From Arsukibacterium perlucidum DSM 18276 (GTDB taxonomy: Bacteria; Pseudomonadota; Gammaproteobacteria; Enterobacterales; Alteromonadaceae), in assembly GCF_000382165.1 (NCBI RefSeq), contig NZ_KB907702.1, forward strand, positions 124,001-188,000: a stretch of 64,000 bases of DNA. The letters run 5' to 3'. This document shows, in pieces, positions 10,568-20,380 of this stretch; position 1 is the stretch's first letter, and each line of letters opens with the position of its first letter. The translations under genes were made by a program, and so were the position numbers. A model generated the notes under the pieces. That model saw only the letters and a program-made list of their open reading frames with translations. It made no database searches and had not been told where the DNA came from.

Positions 10568-10660
10568 TGTAAGCTGCAGCGCTGTCTTCTTTGGCATAAA
10601 GCTCTGGTAAGCCAGGGTTCATCTTGTTAGCATGAAAAAAAATAATAAGGAGTCTGTGCT

Positions 10661-12157
10661 TTGGAAACTGCAACTATTTTTGCTTTGGGTATTTATTTTG
10701 CGGCCATGATAGGTATCGGTTTATACGCGTATCGCAATACCGATGAGAGTGTTTCTGGTTATATGTTGGGCGGCCGGAAACTGGGGCCGGGCGTGACTGC
10801 CTTGTCTGCCGGTGCTTCAGATATGAGTGGCTGGATGTTAATGGGCTTACCCGGCGCCATGTATCTGACCGGTTTAAGCAGCGCCTGGATAGCGGTTGGC
10901 TTGCTGATTGGCGCCTACATCAATTATATCGTGGTAGCGCCGAGACTGCGGGTTTATACCGAAGTAGCCCATGATGCAATTACCATCCCCGACTACTTTG
11001 AAAAACGCTTTGAAGATAAAACCCGCTTATTGCGGGTTGTTTCATCTGTAGTTATTGTTATTTTCTTTACTCTCTATACCTCATCCGGTGTAGTTGGCGG
11101 CGGCAAACTATTTGAAAGCTCATTTAATCTCAGTTATGAACTTGGTTTATATGTTACTGCTGGTGTAGTGGTTATTTACACTTTGATCGGTGGCTTTATG
11201 GCCGTTAGCATGACTGACTTCGTTCAGGGTTGTATTATGTTTGTATCCCTGGTTCTTGTGCCAGTGGTTGCGCTTGATCACCTTGGGGGTTTTAGTGAGG
11301 TGAAACAAGTCGTTGAAACCATTGATCCGGCGCTGATCAACTGGGTTGGGACATCATCGCTGATAGCGATAGTATCTGCGCTGTCCTGGGGCCTGGGATA
11401 CTTTGGTCAGCCGCACATTATTGTCCGTTTTATGGCTATTCGCTCGGTAAAGGATATTAAAACAGCCCGTCGTATTGGCATGAGCTGGATGCTGGTCACT
11501 ATTGTCGGCGCATTAATGACCGGCTTCGTCGGCATTGCCTATGTAGCACAAACTAAAATGACACTAAGCGACCCTGAAACTATCTTTATCGTCTTTTCCC
11601 AATTTCTGTTTCACCCTTTTATCGCCGGTTTCTTATTAGCGGCAATTTTAGCAGCAATAATGAGCACCATATCCTCTCAGTTACTGGTGACATCCAGCTC
11701 CCTGACCGAAGATTTTTACAAAGCGTTTGTAAAACGTGATGCGACCCAGCGCGAGCTGGTGCTGGTAGGAAGAGTGTCAGTGCTGGCCGTGGCTCTGGTT
11801 GCTATCGCGCTGGCCTACGACAGGGATAGTTCAGTGCTGCAACTGGTTAGCAACGCCTGGGCTGGTTTTGGTGCCGCCTTTGGTCCAATGATTATTCTTA
11901 GCCTGTACTGGAAGCGAATGACTTTTGCAGGGGCCTTAAGTGGCATTGTGGTTGGTGCGCTTACCGTTTTAATCTGGATCTATGCGCCTGTCACCATAAA
12001 TGGCGCCAGCTTAAGCAGCACGCTGTATGAAATTGTTCCCGGCTTTATTCTCAGCACCCTGGCAATCGTTATCGTTAGTAAGTTCAGTCGGGGTCCTGCG
12101 CCCAGTGTGCTGACGATGTTTAGCAAGATGGAACAACAGTTGGCAGACCAGAGATAG
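10661..12157 (+). CDS. putP: Sodium/proline symporter PutP
   Basis: 498-aa sodium:solute symporter with about 13 membrane helices. The N-terminus (ETATIFALGIYFAAMIGIGLYAYRNT), the GGRKLGPGVTALSAGASDMSGW segment and the SSQLLVTSSSLTEDFY segment are characteristic of PutP. The start codon is TTG at 10661, supported by an AAGGAGT ribosome site eight bases upstream and by family alignment from memory. It is a monocistronic unit; no putA is nearby. Confidence 0.93.
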   Translation: METATIFALGIYFAAMIGIGLYAYRNTDESVSGYMLGGRKLGPGVTALSAGASDMSGWMLMGLPGAMYLTGLSSAWIAVGLLIGAYINYIVVAPRLRVYTEVAHDAITIPDYFEKRFEDKTRLLRVVSSVVIVIFFTLYTSSGVVGGGKLFESSFNLSYELGLYVTAGVVVIYTLIGGFMAVSMTDFVQGCIMFVSLVLVPVVALDHLGGFSEVKQVVETIDPALINWVGTSSLIAIVSALSWGLGYFGQPHIIVRFMAIRSVKDIKTARRIGMSWMLVTIVGALMTGFVGIAYVAQTKMTLSDPETIFIVFSQFLFHPFIAGFLLAAILAAIMSTISSQLLVTSSSLTEDFYKAFVKRDATQRELVLVGRVSVLAVALVAIALAYDRDSSVLQLVSNAWAGFGAAFGPMIILSLYWKRMTFAGALSGIVVGALTVLIWIYAPVTINGASLSSTLYEIVPGFILSTLAIVIVSKFSRGPAPSVLTMFSKMEQQLADQR

Positions 12158-12166
12158 CAGACCAAA

Positions 12167-12204
12167 TCCCCACTACGTAATAAAGTACTATCGCGTTGTG
12201 GGGA
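12167..12204. terminator. Stem-loop after putP, possible terminator
   Basis: TCCCCAC (12167-12173) pairs with GTGGGGA (12198-12204). Further pairing of ACG with CGT gives an 11-bp stem with one mismatch and a loop of about 16 bases. It lacks a proper T-run on the + strand (AAATTT follows), so termination activity is uncertain. Confidence 0.35.
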
Positions 12205-12250
12205 AAATTTGCTAAATTAACCGTAAGAAATCACTTGAGATACCTGCAAT

Positions 12251-13471
12251 ATGTATTTTTATGCTGCCCGCCAACCCATTCTCGATCGTAATAAAGTACT
12301 GTACGCCTATGAATTATTATTCCGGGACGGCCTGAGCAATGTGTTTCCCGAAATTGACGGCGACGAAGCAACCTCAAAAATGATTGCAGGCAGCCAGTTT
12401 AGTTTTGGTTTAGAAGATTTTCTGGGCGATAAGCCGGGGTTTATTAATTTCACCCTGGATTCTCTGCTAAAAAAATATCCCAGCATGCTACCGAAAGAGC
12501 AGGTAGTGGTTGAAATTCTGGAAACGGTGCAGCCCGGCAAACGCCTGTTGGCTGAGTGTCAGCATTTAAAAGAACAGGGCTACACCCTGGCGCTTGATGA
12601 TTATATTCATCAACCTGTCTGGCGCCATTTTTATCCTTATATCGACATTATCAAAATTGATTTTCGCGATACCAACATCGAAACCATTAAAAGTGTGCAG
12701 GAAGCGATAGCTGATTTTCCACATATAAAATTGCTGGCAGAGAAAGTTGAAACAAACGAAGAGTTTCAGCAGGCGTTAGATATGGGATTTTATTACTTCC
12801 AGGGCTTCTTTTTCTCGCAACCAGAAATGATGCAGACTAAAGCCTTATCACCTGCACAAATGACGTTAGCAGAATTGCTGTACGAAACATCAAAATCAGA
12901 ACTGGATCTGGTAAAAATCACCAACATTTTTCAGCGTGACGTTAGTTTGTCATATAAATTATTACGCTACAGTAACTCATCCATTTTTAAACGCCGGGCT
13001 GAAATAGAAACGATTAAACAAGCATTAGTAGTACTCGGCCAGGTTGAACTTAAGAAATTCCTGTCGTTGTTGTTCACAGCCCAAATCAGCAGCGATAAGC
13101 CGGCTGAACTGATGCGTATGTCGATGACCCGGGCCCGCTTTGCTGAGGGCTTAGCCAGCATTGACGGCAAAGTAGATACCGGCAAAGCGTTTTTAACCGG
13201 GTTAATGTCACTAATGGATGCAATCTTAGATGAATCCATTGCCAGCGTAATGGAAAAGCTGCCTCTGGCTAAAGAAATTAAAGATGCGTTGGTTGAAAAT
13301 ACCGGCGTGCTTGCCGACTATTTAACCCTGATAAAATATTATGAAACTGCACAGTGGCAACAGGCTAATCAGGCGATCGATCAACTGGGTATTGCCACAG
13401 AAAAAGTACCTGATGCCTATCATACTGCGGTGCAGTGGGCAAATGAGCAAATGAAAGCCTTAGGAGATTAA
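12251..13471 (+). CDS. EAL-HDOD signalling protein with degenerate EAL domain
   Basis: 406-aa protein of the EAL-HDOD (CdgJ/YuxH-like) group. The N-terminal ~200 residues are an EAL fold in which the signature reads YELLFRDG instead of an active EAL motif. The usual catalytic acidic set is partly missing, so it is probably not a c-di-GMP phosphodiesterase. The C-terminal ~200 residues are a HDOD domain (LVKITNIFQRDVSLSYKLLRYSNS). Such proteins act as regulators of motility or biofilm in related bacteria. It has its own short upstream region after the putP hairpin. Confidence 0.9.
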   Translation: MYFYAARQPILDRNKVLYAYELLFRDGLSNVFPEIDGDEATSKMIAGSQFSFGLEDFLGDKPGFINFTLDSLLKKYPSMLPKEQVVVEILETVQPGKRLLAECQHLKEQGYTLALDDYIHQPVWRHFYPYIDIIKIDFRDTNIETIKSVQEAIADFPHIKLLAEKVETNEEFQQALDMGFYYFQGFFFSQPEMMQTKALSPAQMTLAELLYETSKSELDLVKITNIFQRDVSLSYKLLRYSNSSIFKRRAEIETIKQALVVLGQVELKKFLSLLFTAQISSDKPAELMRMSMTRARFAEGLASIDGKVDTGKAFLTGLMSLMDAILDESIASVMEKLPLAKEIKDALVENTGVLADYLTLIKYYETAQWQQANQAIDQLGIATEKVPDAYHTAVQWANEQMKALGD

Positions 13472-13523
13472 GCCTAAGGCTTCGCCCTTAAACCGGTGTC
13501 TGATAATTACTCAAAGCTGGTAA

Positions 13524-13835
13524 TTACTCAAAACTGACATACCTGGCAACTTTTGCAGCCAGCTTATCACCAATACCTTTAACCTCTGTTAATTGCTTCT
13601 CGTTGGTAATTGGGCCTTTTTCCTGAATATAAGCCAGGATTGCCTGAGCTTTAGCCTTACCTATACCTGGTACTGCCTCAAGTTGCTCAGCAGTGGCTTT
13701 GTTCAGGTTTAATTTCTGCTGTTGTTGCGCAGTGGCAGTTTGTTTATCAAGAGTGGCACCGGGTTTAGCTGCCAGGGTTTGGTTTGCAGTTAACGTCAGC
13801 CCGGTTAATAACAATGCTATTGCTACATTTTTCAT
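13524..13835 (-). CDS. Secreted ComEA-type helix-hairpin-helix protein
   Basis: 103-aa protein with a signal peptide (KNVAIALLLTGLTLTANQTLAA) and a ComEA-type double helix-hairpin-helix domain: LNLNKATAEQLEAVPGIGKA and LTEVKGIGDKLAAKVARY. Periplasmic DNA binding, perhaps in DNA uptake, is likely by family. The frame extends ten codons upstream, but the start at 13835 has GGA spaced properly and begins the signal peptide. The sequence just beyond the stop is a second copy of the last ~17 bases of the gene. Confidence 0.88.
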   Translation of the reverse strand: MKNVAIALLLTGLTLTANQTLAAKPGATLDKQTATAQQQQKLNLNKATAEQLEAVPGIGKAKAQAILAYIQEKGPITNEKQLTEVKGIGDKLAAKVARYVSFE

Positions 13836-14166
13836 GGAGTGTTCCTTACTGTTTTTTGGTTGCATCCCTGCAAAGCTATTGGTAAAAAGTTTAAGCCACT
13901 ACAACTGTTTAGATTGGCCCTTTAAACAGTGACCTGGCACAAAACCCAGAGAAGCAACATTTTTAATACCAATCAAATATAAATTAGTATATTTTTTAAC
14001 TTTTGCAATTTTTATTTAACTTTTTATTGCACATGTTATTGGTGTCTCTATTCAGCGACAATTAATGCTGAATGGCATAGGCTGGGGATTAATCGCAGAA
14101 TTAAGTTTATTGTTGCGTACGAGATAGTTAGGTAACATACAACTGAAACCATATGTGGAGAATAGC
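13836..14166. other. Divergent intergenic region, AT-rich, with hairpin
   Basis: Gene-free stretch of about 330 bases between the helix-hairpin-helix gene and the PepSY gene. It contains an AT-rich tract (13965-14030) and a perfect inverted repeat ATTCAGC/GCTGAAT (14050-14073, 10-base loop). A good promoter for the PepSY operon is listed separately. No coding potential was recognised. Confidence 0.6.
14110..14138 (+). promoter_or_regulatory. Predicted sigma-70 promoter of the PepSY/two-component operon
   Basis: TTGTTG (14110-14115), 17-base spacer, TAACAT (14133-14138). This would start transcription about 20 bases before the ATG of the PepSY gene. Confidence 0.5.
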
Positions 14167-14424
14167 ATGCTTCGTTCACTGCTGTTGCTAGTCTTGTTGT
14201 CTGTGTTATCACTAACACCTGACGCCCTGGCACTTGGTAATACACAATCAGGAGTCACTAAAGAGCAGGCGGCTTCGCTTGCTCAGCAACGTTATCCGGG
14301 CAAAGTTTTAAAAGTGCAGACCGAAAGCAGGCATTATCGGGTGCGCTTAATTCAGGCTGATGGCAGAGTAATTACCGTACTGGTCGATAATCGCACCGGC
14401 CGGGTTGAAAGGGATGATAAATAA
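14167..14424 (+). CDS. PepSY domain periplasmic protein
   Basis: 85-aa secreted protein with a signal peptide (LRSLLLLVLLSVLSLTPDALA) and one PepSY domain (VTKEQAASLAQQRYPGKVLKVQTESRHYRVRLIQADGR region). PepSY proteins next to two-component genes are thought to modulate the sensor or report periplasmic stress. The chosen ATG has GGAG upstream; a GTG at 14155 opens the frame earlier but lacks a site. Its stop overlaps the response regulator start (TAATG), so the three genes form an operon. Confidence 0.85.
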   Translation: MLRSLLLLVLLSVLSLTPDALALGNTQSGVTKEQAASLAQQRYPGKVLKVQTESRHYRVRLIQADGRVITVLVDNRTGRVERDDK

Positions 14425-15101
14425 TGCGGGTATTAGTGGTAGAAGATGAAACCTTATTAGCTGAGCAAATTAAACAACAATTAGCTCAGCAGCAATTTAG
14501 TGTTGATATCGCCAGAGACGGCGAAGATGGTTGGTTTAAACTGGCTGAATATCCATACGATTTAGCCGTAATTGACCTGGGTTTGCCAAAAATGGATGGC
14601 CTGACTCTTATTCGTAAAGCCAGACAAAAAGATATTAAAACCCCGATTATTATTTTAACTGCCCGCGGCAGCTGGCAGGAGAAAGTAGAAGGGCTGGACG
14701 CAGGTGCAGATGACTATCTGACCAAACCATTCCATGGGGAAGAATTGTTAGCACGGTGCAATGCCTTAATCCGCCGCGCAGCCGGCCAGCCTGATCCGAC
14801 ACTGAGTGCCGGCGCAGTATCGCTGAACAGTCGGACCCAGCAGGTTTGGGTTAATGATGATGAAGTTATCCTGACAGCATATGAATATAAAGTGCTGGAA
14901 TATTTTATGCTCAATCCCAGTAAGGTTATTTCTAAAACTGAATTAACCGAGCACATTTACGATCAGGATTTTGATTTAGACAGCAATGTTATTGAAGTGT
15001 TTGTTTTACGTCTGCGTAAAAAACTCGATCCCGAAGGCGAGCTAAAACCGATAGAGACATTACGTGGCCGCGGTTACCGCTTTAATCTGACAATCAGCTA
15101 A
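14424..15101 (+). CDS. OmpR-family response regulator, PhoP-like
   Basis: 225-aa response regulator. The receiver domain has acidic residues E7/D8, phospho-acceptor D51 (VIDLGLPKMDG), T-A-R switch (ILTARG) and K of TKPF. A winged-helix DNA-binding domain follows from about residue 125, ending LRGRGYRF. Sequence style and the PhoQ-like kinase downstream suggest the PhoP branch. The input signal cannot be read from the sequence. Confidence 0.93.
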   Translation: MRVLVVEDETLLAEQIKQQLAQQQFSVDIARDGEDGWFKLAEYPYDLAVIDLGLPKMDGLTLIRKARQKDIKTPIIILTARGSWQEKVEGLDAGADDYLTKPFHGEELLARCNALIRRAAGQPDPTLSAGAVSLNSRTQQVWVNDDEVILTAYEYKVLEYFMLNPSKVISKTELTEHIYDQDFDLDSNVIEVFVLRLRKKLDPEGELKPIETLRGRGYRFNLTIS

Positions 15102-15103
15102 TT

Positions 15104-16480
15104 ATGACCTTGTCACTCAAGCTACGACAGGGCTTGGTTAGCATAGTGTTGCTTATTTTGTTGCTGCCAAGCTCATTTATTGCGATTGATCAGGCTTTTT
15201 TCACCCAGTTGCTGACCAATGCCGAGCAAAGACTTGAAGTGCACATGTACGCTATTTTATCTGATCTGAAAATTGACGACGGAAAAATAGAGCTGAGTAA
15301 TAATACCTTGTCACCGGATTTTTTCCGGCCCGATTCAGGTTTAAGTGCCTATATTACCAGCGCTGCCAATACCAATACAGATGCCGACATACCCCTTGCA
15401 GGCAGCACGAGTGGATACAGCAGTTATGTTGATAGCATCGTCTGGCAGTCGGACTCCTCAATGAATCAGAACTTTAACCCGCCAGACACGACTCTTGTTC
15501 CGGGCGAGCATCTGTTTTATCCCTATGTCAGCGCATCCAGGGAATACTGGGTACTTAGTATCGCGCTGTTATTTGATTCCGGTGAACAAACCCAGCCATT
15601 AACTATTCATATCGTTCAGACTGATGCGATGTTAAAGGCACCTTATCTGAGCTTCCGCAATACTTTGCTTACCTGGTTTTTCTGGATTGGTGCTGCCCTG
15701 GTGCTGTTAAGTGTGCTGGCCTATTATTGGACCACCAAGCCGCTGAGTAAGCTTGATCAGGAAATCCGCAAGCTGGAGGGCGGCGAACAAGACCATCTTA
15801 ATGGCCAATACCCGGCAGAACTCACCACCATTAAAGAAGATTTAAACTTATTGCTGGCGAATCAGAACCGGCAAAAACAACGATACAGAAACCACCTGAG
15901 CGATTTGGCACATGCATTAAAAACACCGGTAGCAGTGTTAAATACCTCAGCTCTTAGCCAGCAACCGGAACTAAAAGAGCAGCTCGACCGGATAAGTGGC
16001 ATGATAGAGCATCAACTGAAACGGGCCAGCAGCTCCGGCCAGGATATCTGGAAAAAGCAATTTGAAATTCTGCCCCATATTGAAAAGCTCTGTAACGCGC
16101 TGCAAAAAATTTACCGGGATAAAGATCTGCATATTCAGACAGACTGTCCGGAAAATGCAACGTTTCGGGGCGATGAGACTGATTTGATGGAAATATTGGG
16201 TAACTTGCTCGATAACGCCTGCAAAGCATGTAAACACCAGGTAAAGCTTACCGTCAGCCTGAACCCGCTTAATTTAGTTATTGAAGATGACGGCCCCGGC
16301 ATTGCCAAAGAAGCCAGAAAGAAACTGTTTACCCGCGGTACCAGGCTTGATACCTATAAAGATGGTCATGGTGTCGGTTTATCAATTGTGGCGGAACTGG
16401 TTGCATCCTATTCCGGAGGCATGCAAATTAGCGACAGCCCGCTGGGTGGTGCCAGATTCGAACTTATTTTTCCGGAATAA
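15104..16480 (+). CDS. PhoQ-like sensor histidine kinase
   Basis: 458-aa membrane kinase. It has an N-terminal helix (residues ~12-30), a periplasmic sensor region of about 160 residues, a second helix near 190-210, a HAMP-like stretch, and the H-box LAHALKTPVAVL with phosphorylated His at residue 270. The ATPase part carries the N-box (NLLDNACKA), G1 (EDDGPGIA) and G2 (GHGVGLSIV). The H-box form LAHALKTP is that of the PhoQ group. It begins two bases after the regulator stop. Confidence 0.92.
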   Translation: MTLSLKLRQGLVSIVLLILLLPSSFIAIDQAFFTQLLTNAEQRLEVHMYAILSDLKIDDGKIELSNNTLSPDFFRPDSGLSAYITSAANTNTDADIPLAGSTSGYSSYVDSIVWQSDSSMNQNFNPPDTTLVPGEHLFYPYVSASREYWVLSIALLFDSGEQTQPLTIHIVQTDAMLKAPYLSFRNTLLTWFFWIGAALVLLSVLAYYWTTKPLSKLDQEIRKLEGGEQDHLNGQYPAELTTIKEDLNLLLANQNRQKQRYRNHLSDLAHALKTPVAVLNTSALSQQPELKEQLDRISGMIEHQLKRASSSGQDIWKKQFEILPHIEKLCNALQKIYRDKDLHIQTDCPENATFRGDETDLMEILGNLLDNACKACKHQVKLTVSLNPLNLVIEDDGPGIAKEARKKLFTRGTRLDTYKDGHGVGLSIVAELVASYSGGMQISDSPLGGARFELIFPE

Positions 16481-16571
16481 ATAACCTTGCAACAAATAAG
16501 ACCGCAACAAACACTGATCTCCCCCCCATCACCCACCGTATTGTTTCTGAATATTTTGAGGACAGAGCATC

Positions 16572-16934
16572 ATGGAACTTAACCCGGCAACAATTAAAAT
16601 TAAAAACCTGCGTTTACGAACCTTTATCTGTATTAAAGACGATGAAATCAATAACAAGCAAGATGTCATCATTAATGCAAAAATCCAGTACAGTGCTAAT
16701 AATGCGGCCAATAGCGACGACATGAGTAATGCTCTTAATTATCGTACCATTACCAAGCAAATCATCGAACTTGTTGAAATGAATCGCTTTAGTTTACTGG
16801 AAAAATTAACTGCTGATGTACTGGCTCTGGCCAGCGCTCATCCTGCAGTGCACTTTGCTGAAGTGGAAATAGACAAGCCTCATGCCCTGCGATTTGCTGA
16901 CTCAGTTTCACTTACCTTATCGGTAAACAAATAA
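16572..16934 (+). CDS. folX: Dihydroneopterin triphosphate 2'-epimerase FolX
   Basis: 120-aa protein of the tunnelling (T-fold) dihydroneopterin aldolase/epimerase family. It matches E. coli FolX closely by eye: [43 protein letters not shown]. FolX epimerises dihydroneopterin triphosphate to the monapterin form used in tetrahydromonapterin synthesis. It is followed by a yfcH-type gene, the same neighbour as in E. coli. Confidence 0.94.
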   Translation: MELNPATIKIKNLRLRTFICIKDDEINNKQDVIINAKIQYSANNAANSDDMSNALNYRTITKQIIELVEMNRFSLLEKLTADVLALASAHPAVHFAEVEIDKPHALRFADSVSLTLSVNK

Positions 16935-16992
16935 TAAATTGGCAACAACCCGCTATACTTAGCAGCAGTTTGCTAATCAACAGGAGTGGATC

Positions 16993-17883
16993 ATGCGTAT
17001 TTTAGTGACCGGTGGCACAGGTTTAATAGGTTCTGCCCTGCTTAAATACTGGCGTGATCAACATCAGATAACAGTATTAACCCGCAAGGCTGTTGCCAGC
17101 CAGCAGCATTCTGCTGCACTAAACTACGTTAATTCCCTGCAGCAAGTTGATTTTAATCAGCTTGATGCAGTAATTAATCTGGCTGGCGAACCCATTGCAA
17201 ATAAAAGATGGACCGATAAACAGAAGCAGCGCATCTGCGATAGTCGCTGGCAATTGACTGAGCAACTGAGTGAATGCATCCAGGCGGCAACCACGCCTCC
17301 AGGCTGTCTGATCAATGGTTCTGCAGTTGGCTACTACGGCCGTCAGGGCACCGAGTATATCAGTGAGGAACACAACGCCTTTTACCCTGAATTCAGCCAC
17401 GACATTTGTGCCCGTTGGGAAAACCTGGCGCAAAGAGCGAGCAGCGACAAAACCCGGGTATGCTTGCTGCGAACAGGCATAGTGCTATCAGATCAGGGCG
17501 GAGCGTTGGCCAAAATGCTGCCAGCTTTTCGCTTCGGTATGGGCGGACCGCTTGGCAATGGCCAGCAATATATGTCCTGGATCCACATCGATGACATTGT
17601 TAAGCTGATAGACTTCCTGTTGCAATCCCCTACTTTGCAAGGCCCTTTTAATGCTGTCGCTCCCAAACCTGTAACTAATAAGCAATTTAGTCAGGCGCTG
17701 GCACAACGGCTGAACCGGCCGGCCAAACTGACGATGCCGGCTTTTATGCTAAGGCTTCTGTTTGGTGAAATGGCAGATATCTTGCTGTACGGCCAACGGG
17801 TAGTGCCACAACAAGCGCTGGATGCAGGTTTTAAATTTCAGTATCCAACCCTGCCAGCTGCGCTGGCAGAATTAGATTTATAA
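16993..17883 (+). CDS. yfcH: TIGR01777-type NAD-dependent epimerase/dehydratase
   Basis: 296-aa short-chain dehydrogenase-like protein. The N-terminal nucleotide-binding motif GGTGLIG, the NLAGEPIANKRWTDKQK segment and the GSAVGYYG segment are diagnostic for the TIGR01777/YfcH group. The substrate is not known. CAGGAGTGG gives a good ribosome site. The gene converges on ybbP with only ten bases between stops. Confidence 0.88.
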   Translation: MRILVTGGTGLIGSALLKYWRDQHQITVLTRKAVASQQHSAALNYVNSLQQVDFNQLDAVINLAGEPIANKRWTDKQKQRICDSRWQLTEQLSECIQAATTPPGCLINGSAVGYYGRQGTEYISEEHNAFYPEFSHDICARWENLAQRASSDKTRVCLLRTGIVLSDQGGALAKMLPAFRFGMGGPLGNGQQYMSWIHIDDIVKLIDFLLQSPTLQGPFNAVAPKPVTNKQFSQALAQRLNRPAKLTMPAFMLRLLFGEMADILLYGQRVVPQQALDAGFKFQYPTLPAALAELDL

Positions 17884-17893
17884 ACAACGCCAA

Positions 17894-20380
17894 TTAACTT
17901 TGAATAACCCGCCTGATCAGGATTGCACCGGGTATCTGCAGTAAACGCCGCAACTGCCACCATCCCAATAAACTGACCGATACCACGCCAATAACCGGCC
18001 CCATCCACCACAGTGCGAAATGGAATTGAAACGGCATATCGAAAACCCGTTGTTGCAACACTATCAGTAACAGTTCAGCCAGCACGGTGGCAAACAAACC
18101 CGCCAGCGCGCCCAGAAATGCGAACTCAAGCAACAAGGCATTTCGCAAAAACACATACTTGGCACCAAGTGTACGTAAAATTGCTAACTCCTGCTCACGT
18201 TGTTCCAGTGTAGCCTGCACCTGCGCTACCAGTACCAGTGCTGCCGCAAGCGCAATGATTATCAGGATAAAACTGAGGGCAATAGTCACCTGAGCAATAA
18301 TGTCATTTACCTGATTAATAATGGCATCGACACTTAGCACGGTTACCGTGGGCATCTGCCGGGCCAGCTGATTAATCAGATTGCCGCTGCCCTGCTCAAG
18401 ATAAAAAGCAGTAATATATGTCGCAGGGAACGTTGCCAGCACATCGGGGCTCAGAATCATGTAAAAGTTAGGTTGCAGACTATTCCAGTCAACCTGCCGG
18501 ATACTGGTTACTGTAGCCTTTACCTGCTGACCACCGATTGAAAAATCGAGCTTATCGCCGAGTGTTAACTGTAACCGTTCCGCTATTTCCTGCTCTACTG
18601 ATACCTCAGCATTAGTAGCATCATTAAACCACTGCCCTTCAATAATCTTGTTATTGGCGGGTATTTGCGCCAGCCAGGTCAGGTTAAGCTCGCGCCCCAC
18701 ACCAACCCGTTGCTCGCTGCGATCCTCTTTGGTCGCCTCTTGCTGCAGCTGCTCGCTGTTAATACTGAGCAAACGGCCTCGAACCACCGGATAAAAAGGC
18801 TCAGGCTGTAAATTGTTTGCTTCGGTAAATGCCGTTACCTTAGCGCGCTGCTCGGCGCTGACATTCACCAGGAAATGATTCGGTGCTCCCTCTGGTATTT
18901 GTTGCTGCCACTGACCAATCAATTCTGCCCGTAAAAAATACAGCAGTAAGGTCAGAAAAATAGCCAGACTAAAAGTGATTAACTGAAAGCTATTTGGCCA
19001 TAATCTGCGGCGCAGGTTTGCTAACGCCAGCCGACCAGCACTGCTTTGCCCCGCCGCTACAGGCCGGGCAAGCTTAACCATAACCGCAGCGAAGCCAAGC
19101 AAAATCGCAGCAAACAACGCGCAAAGTAAAAACAAGCCGACACTAATCAGCAACTCGCCACTGAATAGCCACATTAAGCCCCAGATAGCCGCGGCACCAA
19201 ATAGCATCTGCCATTTGTCCAGATTCATTACAGCCGCAGGTTGCTTTAATACTTCAATGGCCGGGGTTTTTGCCAGTTGCCACAAGGGCCTGGCCGCAAA
19301 CAGCAAGGCGCAGATAATGCACGTCAGGGTGCCTAGCAATAGTGGTCTGAAACTGAATTCTGGCCGGTAATCACTGATATAGTTGCCAATACCCAGCTCA
19401 GCAGCAAAAATTGCCAGCTGGCCGCCCATCAACCCTAACACTAAACTAAATAACACCACCAGTAACAAGTGGCTGCTGTACAGTAACCTGGCTTTGGCTG
19501 TGGTTGCGCCAAGGGCTTTAATAATCGCTACCGCCTGGGTGTGGCGCTGACTGTAGCGGCTGGCCGCTACAGCAGCCGCACAAGCCGCCAACACTATGCC
19601 TAATAAGCCTGCCAGTAGCAGAAAACGCTCTGCCCGCTCCAACGCGCTGCCAATGGCAGATTCGCGGTCAAGATTACGCCAGCGCTGATGAACTGTCAGC
19701 CTGGGCTTAAGCGCATCAGTAAGCGCATCCAGCGCACTGGCAGTGCCTGCGAATAAATAACGATAACTAATCCGGCTACCGGGCTGCACAATACTGGTTG
19801 CGGCTACATCGGCCAGATGCATTATCACTCTGGGCGAGCCACCGAACACACTCAGCGGTGCATCGGGTTCATTAACAATAACACCCGCAACAACCAGCCT
19901 GGCCTCTCCCAGCTCAACGGTATCGCCGGGTTTAACTTGCAGTAAGTCCAGTAACCTGGCTTCAAACCAGACTTCACCCGGGGCTAACTGCCCGGGCGAA
20001 CCGGAGGTGATACTCGCCGAGCGATGTAATACTAATTCGCCGCGCAGCGGATAACTATCGTTGACTGCCTTAATCGTCGCCAGCTGCATTTGCTCACCGG
20101 CAAACAACATCGAATCAAATTGCATTTGGCGGGCTGTTGCGACACCCAACTCGCTTGCCACGCTAAAATAAGCATCGTCGAACGGCTGACTTGATCCCAA
20201 CACCCTGTCAGCAGCAGTAAACTGGGCACTGCGTTGTTGCAAAGCACTTTTAACACTTTGAGTAATACCGCTTAAACTAACAACAGACCCTACCGCCAGA
20301 AACAAGGCGAAGGCGATAACCCATAATTCACCCCGTTTTAATTCCCGCCAAAACAAGCGACCTGCAATACTAGCCCACAT
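17894..20380 (-). CDS. ybbP: ABC exporter permease, YbbP type
   Basis: 828-aa FtsX/MacB-type permease with an N-terminal helix (LWVIAFALFLAVGSVVSLSGI), a large periplasmic domain, and ten or so helices arranged in two FtsX units (near residues 255-370 and 700-820). The last domain has the typical LEQREQELAILRTLGA motif. It partners the ATPase encoded immediately upstream, overlapping it by eleven bases. Adjacent tesA makes the same cluster as in E. coli. The substrate is unknown. Confidence 0.9.
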   Translation of the reverse strand: MWASIAGRLFWRELKRGELWVIAFALFLAVGSVVSLSGITQSVKSALQQRSAQFTAADRVLGSSQPFDDAYFSVASELGVATARQMQFDSMLFAGEQMQLATIKAVNDSYPLRGELVLHRSASITSGSPGQLAPGEVWFEARLLDLLQVKPGDTVELGEARLVVAGVIVNEPDAPLSVFGGSPRVIMHLADVAATSIVQPGSRISYRYLFAGTASALDALTDALKPRLTVHQRWRNLDRESAIGSALERAERFLLLAGLLGIVLAACAAAVAASRYSQRHTQAVAIIKALGATTAKARLLYSSHLLLVVLFSLVLGLMGGQLAIFAAELGIGNYISDYRPEFSFRPLLLGTLTCIICALLFAARPLWQLAKTPAIEVLKQPAAVMNLDKWQMLFGAAAIWGLMWLFSGELLISVGLFLLCALFAAILLGFAAVMVKLARPVAAGQSSAGRLALANLRRRLWPNSFQLITFSLAIFLTLLLYFLRAELIGQWQQQIPEGAPNHFLVNVSAEQRAKVTAFTEANNLQPEPFYPVVRGRLLSINSEQLQQEATKEDRSEQRVGVGRELNLTWLAQIPANNKIIEGQWFNDATNAEVSVEQEIAERLQLTLGDKLDFSIGGQQVKATVTSIRQVDWNSLQPNFYMILSPDVLATFPATYITAFYLEQGSGNLINQLARQMPTVTVLSVDAIINQVNDIIAQVTIALSFILIIIALAAALVLVAQVQATLEQREQELAILRTLGAKYVFLRNALLLEFAFLGALAGLFATVLAELLLIVLQQRVFDMPFQFHFALWWMGPVIGVVSVSLLGWWQLRRLLQIPGAILIRRVIQS

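Noticed and set aside
12251-13471. Active c-di-GMP phosphodiesterase
   Set aside because: The EAL signature is ELL within YELLFRDG and further catalytic residues are missing, as in other EAL-HDOD proteins.
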